Shown here piece by piece: positions 21,001 through 30,825 of a DNA stretch of 64,000 bases. The DNA comes from Fistulifera solaris. Its lineage: Eukaryota; Bacillariophyta; Bacillariophyceae; Naviculales; Stauroneidaceae. Where the stretch lies: assembly GCA_030295235.1 (NCBI GenBank), contig AP026134.1, positions 992,001-1,056,000 of the forward strand. Direction: 5' to 3'. A program made the translations under genes and the position numbers. Each line of letters starts with the position of its first letter. Positions within the stretch are counted from its first letter, which is position 1. The notes beneath the pieces were generated by a model. That model was not told the DNA's origin. It saw only the letters and a program-made list of their open reading frames with translations, and ran no database searches.

Positions 21001-21796
21001 CGAAAGAGGCATCTAGGTCAAAAGGCGCGGTCTCGTAACCTGTATCCATGGGCATGGGTTCGTCCTCGGGTGTCGTTTCTTCTGTGGACGTGTTGACCGG
21101 ATCACTGTTCTCCGTCGGCTCCGAGCTGATGGGTGTTTTCGAACGTGACTCTCGGGCTGCGTTTTTAGCTGATAAATCGAGAGGAATCTGATCGTTCGGA
21201 AGAGCCGCAACCGGCGTGTCTAGGGTATTCTCCGTCGATTCGACACTTCCGGATGGCGGCTGCTTGGAAGCCATCGCCAGACGGCTCACTTCCGAATCAT
21301 TCGGACCTGTTTGTATAGCTCCCGATGACTTTTGAATGGTTTCCGGGCTCACATGCGGTGCTCCTCTCACCTTTGTAGGGCTGTCGTCGATTCGATATTC
21401 CTTTGAAGCCAGCTTTTGCAAAACGATGCCTCTGAGCGTGTTGTCCAAAGCATTCTGAAACTTCACAGGTGTGCTTTTGTGGAATTTTTTGACATTCAGC
21501 ATCGTCAGTGGCTCTGTATTCTCCATATTTTCGACGGGAAACCACCAACTCTTTCCCGGTGGCTTATTCGGATGGGCGAGGACACAAACGACCGGTTTGA
21601 CGGGATACGTCGGATCGCATTCGAGAAGGTACTGCTGAAGTATTTCGCCGTGAAAATCCGACTTGTAGTTCTCCTGTGTCATGTATTCCTGCGCAATCTG
21701 GTGCGAAGGATAGTGAATCGCCGGCCACCACATGTTCTCTTCCTGCAGCTTGTACATGACAATCGTTCCCGGATGCTTCTGTGAGTTTTGCGTCAT
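18021..21796 (-). CDS. Large nuclear-type protein with six GF/GW-motif repeats (one frame break)
   Basis: A break at 20433-20437 (G5 on the plus strand, one base short) splits what reads as one 1258-residue protein. The N-terminal 110 residues contain GTIVMYKLQEENMWWPAIHY, resembling a PWWP-like fold. Six units of about 45-55 residues share the pattern L..LGF....YLPG....FT...L..Y. Examples are KLEDEGWYEH, TLEREGWKIV, LLLKVGFQQV, ILKKLGFQVQ and VLQTLGFGCV. A lysine-rich nuclear-localisation-like stretch spans the break. The C-terminal third is acidic and holds 57-bp in-frame tandem repeats. It is probably a chromatin or DNA-associated protein. No established family is recognised, and the function is inference. 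The start ATG at 21796 begins MTQNSQKHPGTIVMY. Confidence 0.75.
18340..18525 (-). repeat. 57-bp in-frame tandem repeat
   Basis: Three near-copies of a 57-bp unit (CTTCAGC anchors at 18374, 18431 and 18488) encode a 19-residue acidic unit of the form SGNVEQEETAEVDDSQAE. Degenerate copies extend on both sides. The period is a multiple of three, so copy-number change would leave the frame of the host protein open. Confidence 0.8.
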
Positions 21797-22622
21797 GTTG
21801 ATGAAGTTGTTTTTGCCGCCGTAGCAGGTGAAAGTAGACACGTCGTAAAGTCAGACGATAAATTACAAATTAACGTGAAGAGAAAGCTCAAGATTAAAGG
21901 AATGCTTTCAATGATGATGAAAGTCTTTCCATCAAATGTGTAACGAAAGATTGAAAAAAGTTCGTTGTAGCACAGATGCACTCCCTGTTTGAAGCCGCTG
22001 TGGATTTGAACTTGCCGTGCTCCTGTTGTCGCTACAGTACTTGGATGCAAAGGACTGACGGACGCGCATTGGGGAGATTTGAAAGGTTTAGTTATTTATG
22101 AGCGCGCCGGTCGGGTCTCAACGGTGGAGTTTGAAACGGAAGCCAATGCGCTCGAATGGAGTGAGAGAATAGATAGAGTTGAGGTTAATGGGTGAGGCGC
22201 AAAAGAACACATCATCATAGACAAAAAAAAGAACACGGACTCAATGGGCAAAGAAGACACTAATGACTATTCCTGCTCTCATTACTCTAGTAATTAGAGT
22301 AGTTTGTTTACTAGGTACGACAAAAGGGCAGAATACGGAACATGTTACATGGTACCGGTACCCGGTACCTAGTACCAGGTACCGGGTACCGGGTACCAGG
22401 TATTCCGTGTGCCCTGTGCGTTTGCGTAGCTCGAGATGGCAAGCGAAGGGACTTTTTTATCTTGATGATGGCCGACGGCCTGTTGTTGTTGGTGTTGAAT
22501 TGAAAGGCATGGATTCGAAATAATCAACATCGTTACTTTTACCATGGTACAAATTCTCATGGGACCAAAATCAATAATACAAGAGAATGGCAACGGAGTG
22601 AAAAAAAAGAACAGAGGGGCAC
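21797..22622. other. Divergent intergenic region with GGTACC cluster
   Basis: The 826 bp separate the repeat protein and the second kinase, which are transcribed away from each other. Apart from the palindromic cluster at 22351-22400, I see only short frames on both strands without protein features. Confidence 0.5.
22351..22400. repeat. GGTACC palindromic cluster, densest copy
   Basis: Five GGTACC hexamers and several partial ones occur within 50 bp, arranged so that most of the stretch is self-complementary (GGTACCGGTACC, CCAGGTACCGGGTACC). It could extrude as a cruciform or fold as a hairpin if transcribed. It lies about 220 bp upstream of the second kinase gene. Confidence 0.75.
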
Positions 22623-23831
22623 ATGAAACGCTCTGTCAGTGCCAACACCCAACCATCCACAAGTCGCGAAGACAGCGCTTCCACCTTGCAACAATTATCA
22701 GAAGACTTAGCACGCAAATTAGTAATACGGACAGAAGAAAGAGTATCGCAAGTATTATCCAAGTCGGCTCTTCGAAAACGAAGTCGATTACGTGAAATCG
22801 AAACGTTTACGTTAGACGACTTGACTGTTAACGATTTTATTGCCAGCGGAGGATTTTCCGATGTCTTCGCAATCCGCTCATTCAACAAAACGACGGAACT
22901 CACATCGGAGGCGAAGAAGGACAGAGAATATGTTCTCAAGCATCTCAACCCAGGTCTCGTTGCAGATCGGCGAAAACTAGCGGTGGGGGCAAAAGATTTG
23001 GCTTTGGAAGCTCATTTCCTGTCTTCACTGGATCACAAACATATCATCGGATTGCGAGGCTGGCCCAAAGCCGGTCTTGCTAGTTTTATCGAAAGTGGAA
23101 GAATAGAAGGATTCTTTCTTGTCTTGGACCGATTGAATGAAACACTCACGAACCGCATCGGAGCTTGGCATCGAGAGGCGAAAGAACAAAGAGCCAACGG
23201 TAACATTCCATCTTCGACGCGAAGAAAATTTTTTTGCTCAGAGGCTCAAAGCTGCCATTCAAGTGGCATCCGCGCTAGAATACCTTCACGAAAATCGCAT
23301 CGTCTTTCGAGACTTGAAACCGTAAGTTCACTCTAGTCGGTGTTTTCTATTGTTCATGGGTGCCAGTTCTTTTCTTACGCAATTGATCGCAGTGGAAACG
23401 TCGGGTTCAACCAGAATAATACATTAAAACTATTTGACTTTGGACTGGCTGTCGAACTCCCGGAAGACAGTACCCTAGACTCCAGCCACAATTTGCCGGG
23501 AAAGACAGGAACTCCCCGCTATATGTCGGTAGAGGTGATAGAGGCAAAGCCGTACAACGTCAAAGCCGACGTCTTTTCCTTCTCGGTGCTACTGTGGGAA
23601 ATGATTGCTTTGCAGAAACCTTACAAAGGACTCCCCGGTGAAGTCGTCATGCAACAAGTTGTTAACAATGCGAGACCGCAAATTCCCAAGGAATGGCCAA
23701 CCGAACTTCGCGAACTACTCAAATTGGGCTGGACGGCATCCATTGAGACTAGACCGCACATGAAGGAAATACGACAAGAGCTGATGAGGATGCGAATCAA
23801 ATGCTTGTCAGAGGTTTCGCAATCTAAGTAA
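22623..23831 (+). CDS. Diatom-type Ser/Thr protein kinase, paralogue of 6963-8134
   Basis: Exons 22623-23321 and 23393-23831 flank a 71-bp intron (GTAAGT..GCAG). With one extra T removed from the T7 run at 23229-23235, they give a 378-residue kinase. Motifs: FIASGGFSDVFAI glycine loop, EYVLKHLN lysine, EAHFLSSLDHKHII helix C, FRDLKPGNVGF catalytic loop (formed across the intron), KLFDFGLAVELP, PRYMSVEVIE in place of a canonical APE, and KADVFSFSVLLWEM. The resemblance to the minus-strand kinase covers the whole catalytic domain, including the FFLVLDRLNETLTNRI region. The SVE for SPE change in the activation segment is notable. Substrate unknown. Confidence 0.87.
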
Positions 23832-23986
23832 TGGCGTAACTAGCTGACGATAAGCTGTTCATTAGCAAAAATTGAATCTGAATAATTGATCATTTATAAG
23901 CCACTCCAGCGTTTGCCCTTAGATCTGTACTTTATGTCTAAACACATGCTGCCCGGCCCAAGAACATTGGAAACAGGAATAGTTGT

Positions 23987-25734
23987 TTAATACGTTTTAG
24001 CGAAAACTTCGGAATCCATCAGAGATAGTTCATGCCGCATCAGATCTACAAGAAGTCGTTCATCGTATTCCTCGCGGAGAGTATCGCGCGGCAACCAATG
24101 AACTCGGAGGTGACTCATGGCATTGAACAAATCCCAGTCCAACATGGCTGGCTTATAGGTCATTTTATTATTTTTCACTCCCCCACGCTCACTGTAGTAC
24201 AGAAACACGCTCGTTCCAGCCGGAAGAAACATGGCTGTCACGGCTCCGCCCCCACACAGAGTTACAAAAATGGAAGCATCGTGTGCGATCGTTAGTTGTT
24301 CCTGGAGCGAGTGATTCCGAAAGACGTAGCCTTCTACATGTGCTGCGGGTAAGAACTCTTTCGTAATCTGAATCTGACGTTCAAAGTCCAGATTTCGATT
24401 ATAAATGTCTGACGACTTTTGAGAAAAGACAATTCGATGGCGAATGTAGCCGTCTGCATCGACGCGGTGGTGCAACAAAAGCTCTTTCCCAATAAATCCC
24501 ATGTTGTGCATCATAAAGTTTCGGAATGTGTACAAAGAGCCTCCTCTGCCATGGTTGTGTGTAATTAAATAATCCTCTTCTTCCCATCCGTGCATTTTGT
24601 TGATGCCGTGATCGGTAAGCGATGCAATGCCGGCAACACCGGAACGGGCACAGACAATATCGGGGCCATTCGCGTTGTGCTTGTGAATTTGGAAATCTTG
24701 CGTCGTTGAGAATTGGTACGGGTAATCCTTTCCTACCAGTAAGCCAAGGAATTTGTTCATCATCTTTCGACACAATTCGGTCTTTTCGGGCCGTAAGTCA
24801 CACGACGCCCACAATCCTTTTCCACCCTTGAGGACGTAACGCATTGGAAACAAAAACGTATTGCTGAAGCCTGGGGCATCTAAATCAAGCGGGGGTAACA
24901 ATTGGAACATATCCAACAAGGTGTATATGGGAAAGAAATCATCCCATACCAAATGTCCCGGATTTGCTCCATTCATCGAATGAAAGGGTAGCCATATCAT
25001 CCATTCCGGGAGTGCGTAATATGAATCAATCGAATTTGGATCTTGTATACTGGGAAACCATTTGAGTCGCCCTATTCCATTTTCTTTGTCTCCCCATTTA
25101 AGATTGGTACCCCCAAGTGACATAGATTGGAGTGTCATGTTATTGCGACGCAGGGCGCTGGAAATATGCAGAAATTCTCTTTGTCGCAAATACTGAGCGA
25201 GTCGTTGCTCTCGCGGTGAATCAAACAAGACGAACTCTTGGGAAGTCGTGTTGAAACACAAATTATGAAATCGACAGGACCGTTGTTTCCAAGCATTTGG
25301 TTGATAATTTTCTCCGACGCAGTGGACGTGTGATGTCGGCGATCCTTTTTCTAAGTAAATGGGGACTTTGTTGAAAAATCCATCCGCCTTCCGGTTGGGT
25401 AATTTGAACCGCGCAGACGACAAAGAGGAAAATGATGTGTAATCGGAAAGAGTCAATTGATTGGATTGATTGACGATAACGGAAAGGAAAAAGGGGAAAA
25501 CAATGAATTGAGCGAAGACTACGAGAGTAAGAACTCCAACGAGTGTTACGACTCTTGTCTTTCGCATCGGAGCGCGACGCTGCTTAGATGAAAGAACGTC
25601 TATGAAAATGAGAAAAGTCGCAAAATGTTAGGGAAAAGAACAACAACAACAACAACAACAGAGAAAGGACATTTTCGGAGAAAAAACTGACCTCTTGACG
25701 GAAATCCTGGTTGTTGAGGCGACTGAAGTGACAT
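23987..25734 (-). CDS. GT61-like glycosyltransferase, type II membrane protein
   Basis: Exon 1 at 25692-25734 and exon 2 at 23987-25599 join in frame across a 92-bp intron (GTCAGT..ATAG) to give 551 residues. A short cytosolic tail ending in basic residues (KQRRAPMRKTR) precedes one hydrophobic anchor, VVTLVGVLTLVVFAQFIVF, as in Golgi type II enzymes. The C-terminal catalytic region resembles the DUF563/GT61 fold, with FERQIQITKEFLPAAHVEGY, SLQEQLTIAHDASIFVTLCG, GGGAVTAMFLPAGTSVFLYY and a closing MSHLRVHWLP. GT61 enzymes transfer xylose, arabinose or GlcNAc to glycans. Donor and acceptor here are unknown. Starting at the internal ATG 25567 instead would give 526 residues. Confidence 0.78.
25639..25661. 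repeat. AAC trinucleotide microsatellite
   Basis: About seven AAC units lie inside the intron of the glycosyltransferase gene (read as GTT on the coding strand). Confidence 0.85.
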
Positions 25735-26292
25735 CTTGCCTTACAGCGTATTACCTGATCTTATCTTGAGAAGTATGTTGATGCTCTGTATAAAAGGGAT
25801 GTGATTAACATGATTAGAGGTTCAGTGTCCTTCTTTCGTTCCCTTCAAACAGATTTTGTGATGATTGATGATGCGATGACTATTTCTTGGTGTTTACTTT
25901 AGTGACTGAAATCACTCAGGCGTGCTACTGTGCCGTGAAAGTACATACTACTTTCTATGTCAGTGTCATGCTTTTACTCTCTGAGTCACGAGTTTCAGGA
26001 AGGAAATTCTTTGCGTCATGCGTCATGCGTCATGCCGTTACCTGGTACCGTACCAGAAAATCTAGTAGTTTATGTTCGGGCACACGGATATTCTGTGAGG
26101 TACGCGTGTCCTTGTTCAACCAGAAAATCTGGAAGTGCATAATATATTCAGGCACATGCACATGGATATTTTTGTGGGTCGGGGATGCACAGATGACGCA
26201 GTCGCAAGAAAAAGCGTGTCATTCTCGCTAAATGTCAAGAACGCGTATACGGAGTGTAACTCTGTAATTGTCGCAAGCCGATTGGAATGAAC
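25735..26292. other. Divergent intergenic region, GT61/plastid protein
   Basis: The 558 bp hold a palindrome copy (25901-25920), a short GCGTCAT triplication near 26014-26036 and a GGTACC palindrome (26041-26056). Open frames here are short and unconvincing. Confidence 0.5.
25901..25920. promoter_or_regulatory. Copy 4 (weaker) of a recurring intergenic palindrome
   Basis: AGTGACTGAAATCACTCAGG keeps the GTGACTGAAAT arm, but its right arm is degenerate. It lies in a divergent promoter region. Confidence 0.3.
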
Positions 26293-27013
26293 ATGAGGGG
26301 CTTCCATTATTTACTGTGCTGTGTACTGTGTGGAGTCACGCAAGCGTTCCTGGTGCATTCGCCTTCCCGCTCCATTTCATGGCTCCGGTCGGCACCGAAA
26401 GACGGAGAAGCTTCAAAACCACAGCCTTTCAGCGACAATAAACAAGATAACAAGTTTGGCTTCTTCCAAAGAATCGAATCTGTTAAATGCTTGATAGTGG
26501 GTGCTGTCAGCGGATCGATCGCTTTGGCCCCTTTGCCCTATTGCATGATTTGTGGTTGGTTCCGTCAATGGTCGATAGCAGCGGATTGGCACAATTTGAG
26601 TTCGATACCGATGCGGCTGCTGTGCAGAGCGGACTATTCGCTATTGTTTATCGCTATTGTATTCGTACGGATACGAATCCGCAACTGCAAGATGGCGTAG
26701 TGGGGGCCTTTGCTATCACAAGAACTTTGAGTCGGATTGTACTCCCTTCTTCTTGTAGTGCCATACCGCTTTATTGTAAGTTTTGCAACAGCAACGGTCA
26801 TTTGTGTTCCAAGCTATTTACAATGAAGTAAACGTCGCTCATGTGTTCTCTTGATTTGATCAACCACAAGGTGGGCCGCCATTGGGATATTTAGACTGGG
26901 GTGTCCTTGGGCAGTTGGCGGTAAATGGTGTAGAGTCCATGGCAATGTTCATGGCTACATCATCAGCGATTAGCTATTGCATGGAACGAAGGATCATAAG
27001 CAAATTCGAATGA
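26293..27013 (+). CDS. Conserved-looking plastid-targeted protein (one frame break)
   Basis: Exons 26293-26775 and 26871-27013 flank a 95-bp intron (GTAAGT..CAAG). With one C restored to the C4 run at 26528-26531, they encode 208 residues. The N-terminus is a signal peptide ending TQA followed by FLVHSPSRS, the classic cleavage site with phenylalanine at +1 that sends diatom proteins to the stroma. The mature part has a hydrophobic segment (GAVSGSIALAPLALLH). It then shows LFAIVYRYCIRTDTNPQLQDG and, across the intron, CGPPLGYLDWGVLGQL. These blocks look like a conserved plastid membrane protein of algae and plants, but I cannot name a function. Confidence 0.75.
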
Positions 27014-27323
27014 AACAAAAAAACAAATAATGAAAGCAGCTGCAGAATCATGAGTCCAGACTCTCGAAGATTTATTGCCGAGAAAACTGGTTTCCGTACA
27101 AATATTAAATCGTTTTGATGTATTCACATGGCGATTTATCTCTTTGTACTTGATGCTCCCGCGAAAGAGAATACTAAGGATCTTATGAAATCATGAAAGT
27201 AAAAGCGCGTACTTGCTTTTCTTTGCCCCAGGACGGCAAACAATAGAACGAATAAAAAGACCAATTGAAAAGCGTAACACAGTTCGGTACTCTTTATTGA
27301 GGCACGATAGACTAAGAAAACAT
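27014..27323. other. Short convergent intergenic region
   Basis: About 310 bp of AT-rich sequence lie between the ends of two convergent genes. I see no gene or repeat. Confidence 0.5.
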
Positions 27324-27674
27324 TTAGTAGTCACCACCACCGCCGCCGCCACCGAACACATCCATACCGCCGCCCATGTCCATTTCTTCTTCCACTTCCT
27401 CCACAGCAGGTGCGGCGTCGCCAGCAGCATCACCTCCAGCAGCGGCACCACCGCCTCCACCGCCGCCGCCACCACCTCCAAAGGTAGCCAGCATTTCCTT
27501 GCCGGTGGCAAGAATTTCGTTCAAGTCCTTGCCTTCCAATTCTCCCATCAATTTGCTGAGAGAAGCACTGTCGACTTCGACTCCGACGGAACCGAGAGCT
27601 TTAGTGATATCATCAGCCGATGGAGAGTCATTTCCACCAAGCTTGAGAAGAAGGTAAGCAGCCAAATGTCTCAT
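27324..27674 (-). CDS. RPP2: 60S acidic ribosomal protein P2
   Basis: The 116-residue protein has the P2 N-terminal helical domain (MRHLAAYLLLKLGGNDSPSA, then ITKALGSVGVEVD and LSKLMGELEGKDLNEIL). A glycine/alanine hinge, an acidic stretch (AVEEVEEEMDM) and the family's C-terminal tail follow. P2 forms the ribosomal stalk with P0 and P1 and recruits translational GTPases. The tail is unusual: the standard MGFGLFD end is replaced by MDVFGGGGGGGDY. The hinge polyglycine is encoded by a GGN run that is prone to length variation. The gene is intact. Confidence 0.93.
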   Translation of the reverse strand: MRHLAAYLLLKLGGNDSPSADDITKALGSVGVEVDSASLSKLMGELEGKDLNEILATGKEMLATFGGGGGGGGGGGAAAGGDAAGDAAPAVEEVEEEMDMGGGMDVFGGGGGGGDY

Positions 27675-28239
27675 GTTTCTTTAGTGAATGTGGTTTTGAT
27701 TCTGTTTTACGGAAACGAGAAAAAGAGAAAAATTGCATGAGATAATGATGTATCTTGTGCGCTTCGCAATCAAACGAACCGTATTGCGATCCAACAGTTG
27801 ATGTAGACGACAATATTATGCATCTTTATAGACTTACAAGTCGATAATTTGACACTTTGCAAGCAGTTTAAGCGATGAAAGCGGCCAGCAAGAGTTGTGT
27901 CGGCCATGGTGGCTTGTCGCGCAACAGTCCGTCCTTCCCTTCGACCGTCTATCGTTTTCCAAGTAGAGCGGTAATTGGTAAGCGGTGTTTCTGTCCGTCT
28001 GTCAGAAGACTAAGTTGGTGGATAATCGCTACCACTGTGACTTTTTGCTGTTTACGTATCTTGGCGACTTTCTTCTTGACGCTTCTTTCTTCTTTTTGAC
28101 AACAACTAGTAATTTCGTCGAAGCAGCAGCACCATCGTTCGATCGACTTCTCTTCCATAACATCATCAACTAAACTCCCTTCTTGGACGGTAGGTGGCAA
28201 AGGCAAAGCCGACTGTTGATTGTGTACATTGAGTAGCTT
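27675..28239. other. 5' flank of P2 gene up to the retrotransposon
   Basis: No recognisable gene. Open frames on both strands (for example 27949-28245, which crosses into the LTR) lack family features. The five bases before 28240 are the left target-site duplication. Confidence 0.5.
28235..28239. repeat. Left target-site duplication (AGCTT)
   Basis: AGCTT directly precedes the 5' LTR, and the same five bases directly follow the 3' LTR at 35340-35344. Five bases is the usual duplication for copia-type integrases. Confidence 0.9.
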
Positions 28240-28692
28240 TGTCACGGAAATGCGGATAGCGGGCAGACTACTAGGGACTCAGCCAATATGGCCGCACGAC
28301 CTAATGCGAATTCCGATCCCCAAATCGGAAGCATCCGAATGTAACCTCTTGGGCGAGGCCCAAGGGTCTTTGCACGATTTGGGTTGATCGTGAAGGCGTG
28401 AAAGGTTTGCAAGCAACGCGATACAAGAATGTTAGAGCCACATACGTGAGCTCAGAATTTCAAGATAAAACAAGACCTAGTCCGATGGCAGAGTGACATT
28501 CTCGGCGGAACCATCACCCAGTGAGATTCCACCTTGTTCATTTGTCGGATTTGTAAAGGCTTCATAATATTGTTGTTTGGAAAACTTTGACTGTTTATCG
28601 TCTTAGCTCTACCAGATACTTCCTCTTCTGTTGTTGCGAAACGTAGCGACTTGGTTGACAGAATTTCTGTTTCTGTCCGTCGATACGTGAGA
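28240..28692 (+). repeat. 5' LTR (453 bp)
   Basis: Starts TGTCACGG and ends CGTGAGA. Two perfect 7-bp hairpins lie near its start: TTCCGAT/ATCGGAA (28311-28330) and CTTGGGC/GCCCAAG (28348-28364). It matches the 3' LTR except for a 2-base AG insertion. Confidence 0.95.
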
Positions 28693-28707
28693 GGTTACGA
28701 GCCCAGA
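28693..28707 (+). other. Primer-binding site, half-tRNA type
   Basis: GGTTACGAGCCCAGA immediately follows the LTR. Its complement reads like the anticodon arm of eukaryotic initiator tRNA-Met (CTGGGCTCATAACC), with one G/A difference in the anticodon. That implies priming from an internally cleaved tRNA half, as known for Drosophila copia and Ty5, instead of from a tRNA 3' end. Confidence 0.65.
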
Positions 28708-28791
28708 TTCACACTATCTGGTACAGTCTTTGCAGTTGTTTGATACACGTGCCCTACTTACTCCCTTTTGTCGTCTTTCGTTATTCGCATT

Positions 28792-30310
28792 ATGTCTTCC
28801 GATAGCGAAACTGATGACAGGAAACCTCCTCCGGTGACCGCCGGTACTCGACTCGCAGTTTCACCCCGGCGCCCAAAAGTCGAAAAGGATGTTCAGGCCA
28901 CTTTTTCCGAGCCCGTTCTCGCGCCAAAGTTCGGCCTTGTTCAAGGTTCTATCCCAGCTATTGGTGGTCCTCCGGATGCAAACTTTACTCGCAGTGTTAA
29001 CCTTGTGCCTGCGACGCCCTACTGCTTCCGAGATCCGAATCCTTATCGGCGCTGAGAAAAGTTTTAAGGATCGCATCGCCGGTCTCGACCCCAAGTTCAG
29101 TCCTACTGCGAATGACTACCGCCTTGTTGAGCTCAGCGGATGAAGCGTTCAACCATTGTATTACGCATGGTCTCGATACGCCGTTCTACATGAATGATCC
29201 TGCTGATCTCAGTCGTGTCATCGATCTCTTCGTGTACCATGGCAAGTTCACTTTCGACGAAGTCGCGAAGCATCTTGAAGACATGATCAAGTCCGGTGTC
29301 TTTGATCAGTACATGATCAACTCGCTTAGCGATTCGGCTGCTTTTCTGCTCAACTCGTTGGAGCTCCTTCCAGCGCCGCGATTCGTACTTCCTTGAGTTC
29401 CGGCCATGCGCTTTGGCCCTTTGGTTTGGATGAAAATCACCGAAGAAGTTCTTCCCAACGCATTTCGCCGTGTCTCAGAGCTCGGAGAAGAGTTCACCAA
29501 GCGCCACGTTGGTTGAAACTCCCGGTGAGAATGTTGCTGCTTGGGGCGAATGCGCGCAGATGGAGACTTTGCAGGAGTTGGAAGCTAATGACCAGCTCCC
29601 TCGCGACCACTTGATTATTTTGCAGCAGCAGCTGTGCAAATGTTCGGTCGGCGTTCGTGTTCACTGGCACACGAAGTTGGCATCTCTCTCCGACTTTGTG
29701 CGTCTCTCTGCCGGAAAGTCGAAGGAAGTTGCTGAAAGGATGAGCGGTTATACAAACTATCGCCGCATTCTCCATGAAGCTAAAGATTTCTACAGCACTC
29801 TTAAGGATGATTGGGGACCGGCTAAAGGAGTTGCTACTGATGTTAGTGCTAATACTGCGGCTATCAAGAGTCTCAAAGCCGAGTTCAAGACCCTCAAGTC
29901 GAAATTCGAGTCAAACGGCACTAAAACTGCCTCCTCGAAGACCAAAGACAAGAAGGCGAACAAAGACAAGGCTGCTCCGAAGGCTAGCGGTGGTGATGGC
30001 GAAAAAGCGGTGGTTCGACCGAAACTCGTTGGACTCGCATCGCCGAAGGACGGCGAGCCCACCACCATGACCAAGTACGGCAAGACTTTCTATTATTGCG
30101 CCAAGTGCAAGCGTTGGAACCAGACTCATGGAACCGGCGAGCACAAGAGCAAAGAAGAGAAGCCCGCTGATGCCAAGCCCGCCGCTCCTGCCGCTAATGT
30201 TGCTCAAGCTTGGACGGCACCCTTGCAGTTCTGTTGGGGTTCCGACAGCGATTCGAATAGGAAATCGGCAGGGAAGGTGAACCTTCGATCGAGGTCCCTT
30301 CCTGAGCCTT
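28792..30310 (+). pseudogene. Retrotransposon gag region (frame-broken)
   Basis: Gag begins at ATG 28792 (MSSDSETDDRKPPPV) and changes frame near 29020, 29140, 29395 and 29470. Recognisable pieces are EIRILIGAEKSFKDRIAGLD, DLSRVIDLFVYHGKFTFDEV and a lysine/alanine-rich nucleic-acid-binding stretch. A CAKCKRWNQTHGTGEH zinc knuckle (C-x2-C..H..H) lies near 30098. Gag forms the particle and packages the RNA. The knuckle is the CCHH form, not the retroviral CCHC. Confidence 0.8.
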
Positions 30311-30825
30311 TTGTCCATATTTATCGGTCGTTTATTGTTGGAGCTTTTGCCGAAGCATTTTATTCTTTGCTGGTTGATTGTGGAGTGCTTTTCTTGGTGG
30401 CGTCATTTCCGTGTTGCTGCGACCATCTCGAAGTGGTTGCGTGCCCAAAGTGCCGCTCATCGTCGCTCTCTTGGTCTTCGGCCGCGATTCACGCCTTTGC
30501 CCGAGCGTCTCATCTCTCTCCCGTGTCGTTTCATGGTGCTTTCTTCGATCATGACGAGCATGTGGCGAAGTGACGCTTACGCCGAAGCGCCCCCCGGTGT
30601 TGTTTATGGAGTCAACTTGGTGCCCGCCTGGCATGGCTGCTACCAGTTTCATCCAAGTGATCGCGGCCGGCGTTGCCGACCTCCTGATCCTTCTTCATCT
30701 TCAAACGATTCGTCTTGTCAGCATGGTGAGGATGGTGTTTTTCGGTCGCCAAGCAAAATCGTTTTGTCGAAACTGCGAGAGGAGCAAACGTCGTCGAAGA
30801 CTTCGAAGCGATTCCTCGTTGGGCC

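Noticed and set aside
27949-28245. Minus-strand 98-codon frame next to the retrotransposon
   Set aside because: Begins inside the LTR at a non-ATG codon and has no recognisable features.
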